A stretch of 21,919 nt of DNA. Source: Actinomycetota bacterium. GTDB taxonomy: Bacteria; Actinomycetota; Acidimicrobiia; Acidimicrobiales; JAMCPL01. The position numbers and the translations under genes were made by a program. Within the stretch, counting starts at the first letter, position 1. Each line of letters starts with the position of its first letter. The notes under the pieces are model-generated. The model searched no databases, was not told where the DNA came from, and saw only the letters and a list, made by a program, of their open reading frames with translations. Positions 15,686 to 21,919 of this stretch are shown here, one piece after another. The stretch lies in the NCBI GenBank assembly GCA_023379725.1, contig JAMCPC010000014.1, positions 1 through 21,919 on the forward strand, given 5' to 3'.

Positions 15686-16709
15686 TGTTGCTACGACAAA
15701 CGGTAAGGCTACCTCCAGGAAGGATTGGGCATCCGATCAGGAAGTTCGTTGGTGCCCCGGCTGTGGCGATTTTACCATTCTGGCTGCTATGCAGACGATG
15801 CTGGCAGATATAGGTGCTCGGAGAGAGTCCACCGTGTTTGTTTCAGGTATCGGATGCTCGTCGCGCTTTCCCTATTACATGAATACCTATGGCATTCATA
15901 GCATACATGGTAGAGCTCCTGCTTTAGCGAGCGGCCTTGCAATTGCCAGGCCTGATCTGGATATATGGGTAATTACCGGTGACGGTGATGCCTTGTCGAT
16001 TGGTGGTAATCATTTTATCCATGCCATGAGGCGCAATATAAATATGAATATTGTGTTGTTTAACAACCAAATTTATGGTCTTACCAAGGGTCAGTACTCG
16101 CCAACATCAGAGGTCGGTTCAGTTACCAAGTCCACTCCATATGGCTCCATAGATACGCCGTTCAATCCTGTATCTCTGGCACTGGGAGCTGAGGCCACTT
16201 ATGTTGCTCGTACCCATGATATGGATCGTAATCATATGATGGAAGTATTGAAGCGTGCTCATGAACACAAGGGTACATCGTTTGTCGAGATTTACCAGAA
16301 CTGCAATGTCTACAATGATGGTGTATTCAGCGATATCACCGGAAAGGACAGAAGGGCAGATTACCTTATTCCTCTGGTTCACGGGCAGGCTATACGTTAC
16401 GGCCAGAATGGGGAGTATGGAGTAGCCAGGGGTGATGATGGACATCTTCACTTGGTGAGAGTGGAAGAAGTCGGAGAAGATGCATTACTGATTCACGATG
16501 AATCACTGGAAAATCCAAGCCAGGCATTTGAGCTTTCTCGACTTGCCAGAGGGCCGCATGAGCCGACTCCTATTGGCATATTCAGATCTGTAGAACGTCC
16601 TGAATACGGTTATGAGGTAGCTCGCCAGGTTGCTGAGGTGGAGGGCAAAAAGGGGATCGGTGATATAGCCGCCCTGTTGCAATCCTCTGGTACCTGGACA
16701 GTTAACTGA
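15678..16709 (+). CDS. korB: 2-oxoacid:ferredoxin oxidoreductase, beta subunit (KorB)
   Basis: The 343-residue thiamine-pyrophosphate-binding subunit. The TPP motif runs from GDGDALSIGGNH (101-112) to NN at 129-130. Cysteines C26 and C29 in WCPGCGDF, C60 in GIGCSS and C209 in QNCNVYND are the expected ligands of the single [4Fe-4S] cluster. The ATG at 15678 lies 8 bp inside korA, so the two genes are translationally coupled. The gene ends the plus-strand run; the next gene is convergent. Confidence 0.93.
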   Translation: MTDVATTNGKATSRKDWASDQEVRWCPGCGDFTILAAMQTMLADIGARRESTVFVSGIGCSSRFPYYMNTYGIHSIHGRAPALASGLAIARPDLDIWVITGDGDALSIGGNHFIHAMRRNINMNIVLFNNQIYGLTKGQYSPTSEVGSVTKSTPYGSIDTPFNPVSLALGAEATYVARTHDMDRNHMMEVLKRAHEHKGTSFVEIYQNCNVYNDGVFSDITGKDRRADYLIPLVHGQAIRYGQNGEYGVARGDDGHLHLVRVEEVGEDALLIHDESLENPSQAFELSRLARGPHEPTPIGIFRSVERPEYGYEVARQVAEVEGKKGIGDIAALLQSSGTWTVN

Positions 16710-16732
16710 CCTGGCATATTCCACAATACCGT

Positions 16733-16776
16733 GGCTTTAGCTATGGGGAGGGCTTGGGGAGGGCTTTAGCTATGGG
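16733..16776 (+). repeat. Direct repeat of 15 bp in the convergent intergenic gap
   Basis: GGCTTTAGCTATGGG occurs at 16733-16747 and 16762-16776 (29-bp period), with a G-rich spacer. It lies between korB and the convergent fusion gene. I see no hairpin followed by T residues in this 113-bp gap, so no clear intrinsic terminator for either gene. Confidence 0.65.
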
Positions 16777-16822
16777 AAGGATGTCAGCGAGGCGAGCGCA
16801 AGTATGCAATCCCAGTTATATA

Positions 16823-19309
16823 TTACCGGAGCATCTGGCGTATGCGGAAGGCGTATTGCTGTGCACGAGCCCGTGCCTCTGTGTGGGTGGGTGCCTCTAC
16901 CCACACATGAGTAGTAGGCCCTTCTGGGTCAGGTAGTATCCATGTCCATCCGTTATCTTCAGTGATTTTTATCCCTTCAATCAGTAGCGTATCTCGCTCG
17001 GAAGATTGTTCGATGAGTGAACGCATGACAATACCCTTATGGTCAGAGGGGGTCGCCAACTCTTCGTGTACAATTTGTATATCTGGCAGCTCTGATACTA
17101 TTTGCGATAAGCTGGTGCGGGTGCTTCCGAGCATGGCCAGCAAGTTCACCAATGTACATACGCTGTCATAGGCAGGTATAAAATGTGGGAAGGCGTAAGC
17201 ATTTGAATGGTTGGCCACAAAGGTAACACTCTCTCCCTTAAGGGAATGGGTATAGTCATTTGAGTATAATTTAACCCAGCTTTGTTTGACCCCGGCCTTC
17301 TGGCATGCCTCCAGTGCTTCTGTAGGTGCACTAAGAGGTAACATCACATGAGGATGATTGAAGGTTTTAATGACCAGATCCAGTAACACCATGAGAGACT
17401 GTGTTTCAGTGAGTACATTTCCTCCATTATCTATGATTGTTAATGTTTCACCCCCTGGATCTATTATCGCGCCAAGATGGGCTCCGGATGCCATTACCAG
17501 GTCAGATACACGTTTCAGGGATGACCATCTATCGGTAGAGGTGGCGGGTGCGGTTGCTCCATAGGGGTTGGACACCAGTACATCGGCTTGCAGCTTGGCC
17601 AGTATATTTGGCATCAGGAAACTGGCGGTACCGAAGGAATAGTCCAGGACCAGTTTGAAATTAGCGGAGGTGATCGCTTCTATGTCGACGGTACTCAGCA
17701 ATTTTTCTGTGTACTGTTCAAGTGCCCTTGATACAAAGGATATGTCTCCAATTTCAGGCGCGGGGACTCTTCTGAAATCTTCCCTGTGATACATCCTCTC
17801 TATCTTGCGCTGTATCGATTCGCTTATATCGCGCCCTTCTTCGTCAAAGAAGTGTATCACGATAGAGTGTCTGTCATCTTCGGCTAGCCTGACGGTGAAA
17901 CCACCCTGGTTAGAGGCAGACTGTATCATGAAGCGAGTAACAGGTATAGTTGCCACTTCGAGATCGTCCACTGTTATTCCTGCGGCATTGCAACCTACCA
18001 TGGCTGCACGTTTCAGTACGCGAGCGGCTCTACTGGTATCCCTTGAAGCTGTGATTCGTGCTCCTTTTTCCAGCGTGCTGGCCCAAGCCATAAATAGCCT
18101 AATGACGAATTCCGGGTTTATGTCGACATTGGCCAGTCCCTTTACACCATCACGCCCGAATATTATGCGTGATCCTCTTGTCTCCCATACTATAGATGAG
18201 TTTACTATGGCACCCTGTTCTACTGTCTTATATGGATATATTTTCACTCCTGAGCGAATTATGGTGTCTGATCCTATGGTGCAACCCTCCCCCATGACCA
18301 CGCCGTTTTCTACTCGTGTACCGTCTCTGATGTCACATGCCTTACCCAGTACGGCTCCTTCTATGCTGGTACGGTTGGCCAGGTAGGAATTGTCATGTAC
18401 TACCGAGTGTTGGATGAAGGTGTCGCTTCCCATCTTGACGTTTGTTCCGAGGGTGCAGTACCTACCGATTCTCGCTCCTGGCCCGATGCGGCAGTAGTCT
18501 CCGATGATTGCAGGTCCTTCAATCTGAGCTTCTGGGTCCACCTCTGCACCCTTTCCGAGCCATACACCCGGTCGTAGATAGAACCCGTCTATCTGGATAC
18601 TGACTCGTTGGTCCAGGACATCTTCGTGCGCTCTGAGATATGCTTCCAGCGTGCCCACGTCTTCCCAGTATCCGTCGACTACATCACCATAGATGGGTTT
18701 ACCCTTCTCCAGCACCCTTGGGAATACGTCTCCAGAGAAGTCGACGGGGCGTCCTCGTTCGATGAAGTCAAATATCTCCGGTTCCATAACGTATATGCCG
18801 GTGTTGATGGTATCGCTGAATACCTGTCCCCAGGTGGGTTTTTCGAGGAAGCGCTCGATAGAGCCGTCCTCTCTGGTAATCACTATCCCAAAATCAAGGG
18901 GATTTTCCACTGACTTGAGTGCGATAGTGCATAGGGCGTTCCTGTCGTCGTGAAACTTTATTACCTCGGATAGATTGATATCAGTCAACACATCACCCGA
19001 TATGACAAGGAAACGCTCAGTCAATTGCTCTGCAGCGTTTAGCACGGATCCTGCTGTTCCAAGGGGGCTTTCTTCGGTAGCATATACCATGGAGAGGTTG
19101 AATTCTGAGCCGTCTCCGAAGTACGTCCTTATAGCGTTTGCCATAAATGCCACGGTGACGACGACTTCCTCTATACCGTGCTGGCGTAACAACGACAATA
19201 TGTGCTCCATCATTGGCTTGTTTGCCATGGGTAGCATTGGTTTGGGGGTATTTGAAGTTAGCGGTCTGAGGCGAGTTCCCTCGCCTCCTGCCATGATAAC
19301 TGCCTTCAT
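16823..19309 (-). CDS. Sugar-1-phosphate nucleotidyltransferase / hexapeptide / phosphomannomutase-like fusion
   Basis: An 828-residue three-part protein. Residues 1-235 are a nucleotidyltransferase with GGEGTRLRP (8-16), KPM (23-25) and SGDVLTD (104-110), of the mannose-1-phosphate guanylyltransferase/glucose-1-phosphate type. Residues about 245-380 are a left-handed beta-helix of hexapeptide repeats. Residues about 395-828 resemble the phosphohexomutase superfamily. In that last part the key residues are missing: the TASHNP-like serine loop is QSASNQGG (463-470), and the DPDGDR metal loop is DPGGE (617-621). Similar fusions occur in actinobacteria and cyanobacteria and are usually annotated as mannose-1-phosphate guanylyltransferase. 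If so, it could supply GDP-mannose for PimA; this is inference. The ATG at 19309 overlaps the pgsA2 stop and has an AGGAGGT site. Confidence 0.85.
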   Translation of the reverse strand: MKAVIMAGGEGTRLRPLTSNTPKPMLPMANKPMMEHILSLLRQHGIEEVVVTVAFMANAIRTYFGDGSEFNLSMVYATEESPLGTAGSVLNAAEQLTERFLVISGDVLTDINLSEVIKFHDDRNALCTIALKSVENPLDFGIVITREDGSIERFLEKPTWGQVFSDTINTGIYVMEPEIFDFIERGRPVDFSGDVFPRVLEKGKPIYGDVVDGYWEDVGTLEAYLRAHEDVLDQRVSIQIDGFYLRPGVWLGKGAEVDPEAQIEGPAIIGDYCRIGPGARIGRYCTLGTNVKMGSDTFIQHSVVHDNSYLANRTSIEGAVLGKACDIRDGTRVENGVVMGEGCTIGSDTIIRSGVKIYPYKTVEQGAIVNSSIVWETRGSRIIFGRDGVKGLANVDINPEFVIRLFMAWASTLEKGARITASRDTSRAARVLKRAAMVGCNAAGITVDDLEVATIPVTRFMIQSASNQGGFTVRLAEDDRHSIVIHFFDEEGRDISESIQRKIERMYHREDFRRVPAPEIGDISFVSRALEQYTEKLLSTVDIEAITSANFKLVLDYSFGTASFLMPNILAKLQADVLVSNPYGATAPATSTDRWSSLKRVSDLVMASGAHLGAIIDPGGETLTIIDNGGNVLTETQSLMVLLDLVIKTFNHPHVMLPLSAPTEALEACQKAGVKQSWVKLYSNDYTHSLKGESVTFVANHSNAYAFPHFIPAYDSVCTLVNLLAMLGSTRTSLSQIVSELPDIQIVHEELATPSDHKGIVMRSLIEQSSERDTLLIEGIKITEDNGWTWILPDPEGPTTHVWVEAPTHTEARARAQQYAFRIRQMLR

Positions 19310-19995
19310 GATGTGGTACCTCCTCTATTTTCCGGTATCTTGCCTGTAGAAGTGGTGCTGTTTCTGTTAGAGATAGCACGCTTTGCAGCTGGTATGTAAG
19401 CCAGTACGGCTGCCCACCCGAGTACCAGACCAGCGGCAGTGGCTACCCAGGCAATTATGTGGAATGGAGACTGCCAGGTTGCATGTCCATAGGATATCAG
19501 AAATGCAGGGAAAGCTACCATAATTGCAAAGGTGCCAGCCTTGCCGACGAAGAGTACGTCTATTCTTTTCGCACCCAGGAGCATTAGAAGTAGTACAGCC
19601 AGGCTTACCAGTACCTCTCTAAGGAGTACTACAGCAACCAGCCATATCGGTATTGCATGACTGAGAATCGCCGCTATTACGCTCGCAACTACGAGCAGCC
19701 TATCTGCCGTAGGGTCCAGTAATTTGCCCAGATTGGAGACCTGGTCCAGCCTGCGGGCGAGTTGACCGTCTACCCAGTCAGTTGCGCCAAGGAATCCAAG
19801 CAGAATTGCACCGGCAACCAGCATATGGGCAAATACGGTCATCCAGATGAATAACGGGATGCAGGCAATACGCACCGCTGTTACAACATTTGGTATGGTT
19901 GCCAGTTTCGATTCGTTGCTGCTTGCTGTGCTCATACCGTTTTTGCTACTACTTCGCTCTCTGGATTCACGTACAACTTCTGAAGTCACATACAT
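19306..19995 (-). CDS. pgsA2: CDP-diacylglycerol-glycerol-3-phosphate 3-phosphatidyltransferase family
   Basis: A 229-residue integral membrane enzyme with the full family signature DxxDGxxAR...GxxLDPxxD at D73, D76, G77, A80, R81, G90, D94 and D98, and about five to six hydrophobic segments. Members make phosphatidylglycerophosphate, or in actinobacteria cardiolipin, from CDP-diacylglycerol; the sequence alone does not decide between these. The LDPTADRL form is typical of PgsA, in contrast to the pgsA1 paralogue at 2160. It overlaps the next gene by ATGA. The start is uncertain: ATG 19995 has only a weak GGTAAG upstream, and ATG 19935 (residue 21) would remove a polar, poorly conserved leader. 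Confidence 0.88.
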   Translation of the reverse strand: MYVTSEVVRESRERSSSKNGMSTASSNESKLATIPNVVTAVRIACIPLFIWMTVFAHMLVAGAILLGFLGATDWVDGQLARRLDQVSNLGKLLDPTADRLLVVASVIAAILSHAIPIWLVAVVLLREVLVSLAVLLLMLLGAKRIDVLFVGKAGTFAIMVAFPAFLISYGHATWQSPFHIIAWVATAAGLVLGWAAVLAYIPAAKRAISNRNSTTSTGKIPENRGGTTS

Positions 19996-20141
19996 AGCTT
20001 ACCAAATCCGTGCCACGAAAGCCCCGTCTTTAGTAGTGGGGAGTAAGTGGACAAAGGATAGCCTGTATTCGCTCGAATGATTGAAATCAGCGATCACAGA
20101 TACTGGGTTTTGATCAGGAGTGGGGTATTATATTAAGCCGG

Positions 20142-20233
20142 AGACGAAGGCGTAGCTGGGGCTACGTCTAGGACAAGAACGTTGTCATGGGTGTCATCTG
20201 ACTGGCGGGAACCCATGGTTATTTGCGGAACAG
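20142..20233 (+). repeat. Conserved intergenic element, copy B (candidate structured RNA)
   Basis: Second copy of the element at 5534-5622, same orientation. The central stem here is CATGGG (20186-20191) with CCCATG (20212-20217), extendable by a T20185-G20218 wobble. Relative to copy A, the base after the stem arm changes from A to G and an extra C appears in the opposite arm, which adds a G-C pair; at the other end a C-G pair becomes T-G. Copy B also has a strong upstream hairpin, CGTAGC (20151-20156), loop TGGG, GCTACG (20161-20166), which copy A lacks. The ligase start codon is 190 bp downstream. Confidence 0.6.
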
Positions 20234-20257
20234 ACTACTGGGTGTAGTGTATTTTTT
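20234..20257 (+). terminator. Weak terminator-like hairpin after element copy B
   Basis: ACTAC (20234-20238) and GTAGT (20244-20248) form a 5-bp stem with a TGGGT loop, followed three bases later by six T (20252-20257). The stem is short, so termination would be inefficient or conditional. Its position directly after the element makes it a possible expression platform or 3' end of a small RNA. Confidence 0.35.
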
Positions 20258-20344
20258 ATGGCTCTTGTCCGGCAAAAGAAATTTCGTATATGTTGTACAG
20301 GGCGGCGGCATTCTGCATTGTCAGGATAGTTAACGGGAGGTTGG

Positions 20345-20383
20345 ATGTCAGTTAAGATCGGTACAGGAGCAATATGCGGCTAG
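20345..20383 (+). CDS. Possible 12-residue leader peptide upstream of the ligase gene
   Basis: ATG at 20345 preceded by GGGAGG (20335-20340), ending in TAG at 20381-20383. The product MSVKIGTGAICG has no runs of one amino acid, so no classical attenuation signal is seen. The frame ends 39 bp before the GTG of the ligase gene. It may be a chance frame. Confidence 0.2.
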   Translation: MSVKIGTGAICG

Positions 20384-20422
20384 TGTATGGATGGTATTGG
20401 ATATGAAAGAGGTTTGAAGTAG

Positions 20423-21544
20423 GTGAACGTAGATAACAATTATGCCGTCGGAGTGGTATTCGGTGGCCCTTCAGACGAGCACGATGTTTCAGTGCTGACA
20501 GGGCTTCAGGCGCTGCACGAAATGGGCAGGTCGAGCAGGAATGTGTATGGCATCTACTGGTCTAAGTCCGGAGAGTTCTACAGTATCCCTCCATCGCTTG
20601 AGGCTACTGCTTTTGTAAATGGGGTACCTAAAGAGGCTGGGCGGCTTATATTTGACACAGGCAGTAAAGGTGGTTTTTTTACCAACTCCAAGCTATCCAA
20701 AAAACGCCTACCTGTAGACGCAGTTATAAATTGTTGCCATGGGGGGCCGGGAGAGGATGGCACCCTCCAGGGTATGCTACAGATGGCTGGCGTAGCATAT
20801 ACCGGCCAGGGTATCGCTGGAGCATCGTTGGTGATGGATAAGGCAGCTTTTTATGGTACTGTATCGGCGGCTGGTATGCCCGTATTACCACGCATCCTGT
20901 TAAGAGATGATACGGGAGACGGTGTTCCGTTCGACTCACCATATATTGTAAAGCCCAGATTTGGTGGCTCTTCTATTGGTGTGGAGGTAGTGAACGATTT
21001 TGACACCGCACGGGATTTGGCGAGGGTGAGCCCATACTTGCGGCGAGGGGCAGTGCTCGAACCATACCGGCCTGATCTATCTGATCTGAATGTTGCGGTC
21101 AGAACTTTCCCGTCTATTGAGGTATCCGCCGTGGAGCGCCCTCTCAGGAATGACGAGTCAGGCAAGATATTGAGTTACGAGGATAAGTATGCCGGCAGGG
21201 AGGGAATGGCAAGCGCACCGAGAGAACTGCCTGCTAACGTGGATGGATCTGTGGTAAAGGATATCAAGTCGATAGCTACAGCACTTGTAGATATTGTTGC
21301 TATACGAGGTATTGTGCGAGTGGACTTTCTTTGGAGAGAAGGGGAACTCTACCTGAATGAGGTGAATTCTATACCTGGTTCGCTGGCCAGATACCTGTGG
21401 GTGGACCCTCCGAGGAAGTTTATTGAGTTGCTCAATGGTATGGTTGTTGAAGCTCTGAACAGTCCTGCGGTATCGTATAGCGCACAGGGTGCCGATGGGT
21501 CGGTGCTGGAGAGGGCGTCCAGCATAGCGTCCAAGCTGTCCTAG
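20423..21544 (+). CDS. ddl: D-alanine-D-alanine ligase family enzyme (ATP-grasp)
   Basis: A 373-residue ATP-grasp ligase; the family joins two D-alanines for peptidoglycan precursor synthesis in the cytoplasm. The N-terminal motif GGPSDEHDVS (14-23) carries the conserved glutamate E19. HGGPGEDGTLQG (106-117) and GVAYTGQG (123-130) are typical Ddl motifs. VKPRFGGSSIGV (176-187) is the ATP-binding lysine/glycine loop, and D301, E313 and N315 (NEVNSIPGS) are the metal ligands. The omega-loop region differs from standard Ddl (EPYRPDLSDLNVAVR, KYAGREGM), so it belongs to a divergent branch, and the second substrate is less certain. The start is GTG 20423 with AGAGG ten bases upstream. Confidence 0.82.
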   Translation: MNVDNNYAVGVVFGGPSDEHDVSVLTGLQALHEMGRSSRNVYGIYWSKSGEFYSIPPSLEATAFVNGVPKEAGRLIFDTGSKGGFFTNSKLSKKRLPVDAVINCCHGGPGEDGTLQGMLQMAGVAYTGQGIAGASLVMDKAAFYGTVSAAGMPVLPRILLRDDTGDGVPFDSPYIVKPRFGGSSIGVEVVNDFDTARDLARVSPYLRRGAVLEPYRPDLSDLNVAVRTFPSIEVSAVERPLRNDESGKILSYEDKYAGREGMASAPRELPANVDGSVVKDIKSIATALVDIVAIRGIVRVDFLWREGELYLNEVNSIPGSLARYLWVDPPRKFIELLNGMVVEALNSPAVSYSAQGADGSVLERASSIASKLS

Positions 21545-21547
21545 ATG

Positions 21548-21576
21548 AGAGTACAGAGTACAGAGTACGGTTTTTT
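21548..21576 (+). repeat. Three tandem AGAGTAC units followed by T6
   Basis: AGAGTAC is repeated exactly three times at 21548-21568, then GG and six T (21571-21576). GTAC is self-complementary, but the stems are only 4 bp, so I do not call it a convincing terminator for the ligase gene, although the T run is suggestive. Confidence 0.5.
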
Positions 21577-21578
21577 GC

Positions 21579-21607
21579 TTGACAGTTTAATAAGGTTAGA
21601 CTAACCT
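21579..21607 (+). promoter_or_regulatory. Promoter of the Nramp gene
   Basis: A perfect -35 TTGACA (21579-21584) and a -10-like TAACCT (21602-21607) are spaced by 17 bp. Transcription would start near 21613-21615, so the GTG at 21615 is probably the first codon of a leaderless mRNA. The -10 box lies inside the metal-box operator, so a bound repressor would block RNA polymerase directly. Confidence 0.6.
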
Positions 21608-21609
21608 AA
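21591..21609 (+). promoter_or_regulatory. DtxR/IdeR/MntR-type metal-dependent repressor operator
   Basis: TAAGGTTAGACTAACCTAA is a 19-bp inverted repeat about a central A: AGGTTAG and CTAACCT pair exactly. It matches the known DtxR/IdeR box TWAGGTWAGSCTWACCTWA at all positions but the central S, where it has A. It overlaps the spacer and -10 box of the Nramp promoter. Fe2+- or Mn2+-loaded repressor would therefore shut off the transporter when metal is plentiful. The sequence does not say which member of the family binds. Confidence 0.85.
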
Positions 21610-21614
21610 TATAT

Positions 21615-21919
21615 GTGAGAATACCGATTCAGAGAGTCGTCCAAAGGATGCAGAGATCAAACGATAATGACGATTCCTCCGACCAAACAGTTCCCTCAGG
21701 TCATTCCGATCAGACAGTTCCCTTCGACTCCCTTTATACATGCAGAAATGACCATGTAGATACCTCTCTAGGGAGGGGCGTACCTGGTAGGAGGTCGGGG
21801 TACTTGAGGTGGTTGCGTATTGGGTTTTTTGCAATTTGGGGCCCCGGTCTCATAGTGATGCTTGCAGATACCGACGTAGGAAGCACTATAACTGCTGCAC
21901 AGTCTGGAGCCGAGTGGGG
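21615..21919 (+). CDS. Nramp-family divalent metal transporter, 5' part only
   Basis: A frame of 101 codons from GTG 21615 runs off the window. Residues 1-62 are a polar N-terminal extension rich in Ser, Asp, Gln and Arg. From about residue 63 the sequence is that of Nramp helix 1: W-L-R-I-G-F-F-A-I-W-G-P-G-L-I-V-M-L-A-D-T-D-V-G-S, then TAAQSGAEWG. Classical MntH has DPGN in this unwound metal-binding part of helix 1; here it is DTDVGS (85-90). The metal-box operator and leaderless promoter support a Mn2+ or Fe2+ uptake role. An ATG at 21648 is an alternative start, with AAAGG too close to it to act as a good ribosome-binding site. Confidence 0.82.
   Translation, partial: MRIPIQRVVQRMQRSNDNDDSSDQTVPSGHSDQTVPFDSLYTCRNDHVDTSLGRGVPGRRSGYLRWLRIGFFAIWGPGLIVMLADTDVGSTITAAQSGAEW

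Larger units (their letters stand above)
19996..20422. other. 427-bp divergent intergenic region
   Basis: This gap between pgsA2 (minus) and the ligase gene (plus) carries, in order on the plus strand: a palindrome ATTCGCTCGAAT (20068-20079); an AT-rich stretch TATTATATTAA (20126-20136) that could contain a -10 box; element copy B; a weak hairpin with T6; possible promoter boxes TTGTCC (20265-20270) and TATATG or TATGTT (20287-20294); and a 12-codon frame with a ribosome-binding site. No longer coding frame is convincing. I could not identify a clear promoter for pgsA2. Confidence 0.5.

Noticed and set aside
20068..20079. Palindrome ATTCGCTCGAAT as a LexA-type operator
   Set aside because: The half-sites are in the wrong arrangement for the actinobacterial LexA box, and neither flanking gene is an SOS gene.
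21548..21576. Terminator after the ligase gene
   Set aside because: The T6 run is present but the possible stems are only 4 bp of GTAC; I record it as tandem repeats only.
1..21919. CRISPR arrays, tRNA or rRNA genes, insertion sequences
   Set aside because: I found no regularly spaced repeats, no tRNA or rRNA signatures, and no transposase-like frame on either strand.

Overview
The window looks like chromosomal DNA of an actinobacterium of moderate GC, rich in AGG/AGA and ATA codons. The main support is a gene block, pgsA1 - PIM acyltransferase - pimA - (M48 peptidase) - pdxS - pdxT - yebC, which follows the order known from mycobacteria (Rv2612c to Rv2603c) and makes phosphatidylinositol mannosides and vitamin B6. 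An EF-G2-type GTPase, a KorAB 2-oxoacid:ferredoxin oxidoreductase and a DtxR/IdeR-type metal box fit the same assignment. The codon usage and moderate GC suggest a deep-branching lineage (Acidimicrobiia-like is a guess) rather than a mycobacterium.

Layout. 1-1979 (minus): EF-G-like GTPase, cut by the window start. 2160-9105 (plus): the PIM/PLP block, probably started by a promoter at 2093-2122, with a 224-bp intergenic stretch before the M48 peptidase that holds element copy A. 9242-13748 (plus): a Kdp-type signalling operon of three overlapping genes: a KdpD-like histidine kinase without membrane helices, a KdpE response regulator, and a second stand-alone KdpD sensor protein without a kinase domain. 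No kdpFABC pump is present. 13802-16709 (plus): korA-korB with their own near-leaderless promoter. 16823-19995 (minus): a second CDP-alcohol phosphatidyltransferase and an 828-residue nucleotidyltransferase/hexapeptide/phosphomannomutase-like fusion, overlapping by ATGA. 20423-21544 (plus): D-Ala-D-Ala ligase family enzyme after a 427-bp intergenic region with element copy B. 21615 to the end (plus): start of an Nramp-family metal transporter under a near-perfect DtxR/IdeR-type operator.

The theme is envelope and ion homeostasis: phosphatidylinositol and PIM lipids, sugar-nucleotide supply (possibly GDP-mannose for the mannosyltransferases), peptidoglycan precursor ligation, membrane-protein proteolysis, K+ signalling and metal uptake.

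The most promising undescribed item is a conserved intergenic element of about 70-100 nt, present twice (about 5534-5622 and 20142-20233), in the same orientation and upstream of two unrelated envelope genes. The copies are about 80% identical, differ by indels that do not preserve any reading frame, and keep a hairpin whose differences are compatible with pairing. In copy B a weak hairpin plus T6 follows; in copy A the ribosome-binding site of the M48 gene follows. It is a candidate cis-regulatory RNA, small RNA or small repeat. Other notable points are the membrane-free KdpD with its separate sensor partner, loss of phosphomutase signature residues in the fusion protein, the unusual Nramp motif, and repeated low-complexity insertions in otherwise conserved enzymes.
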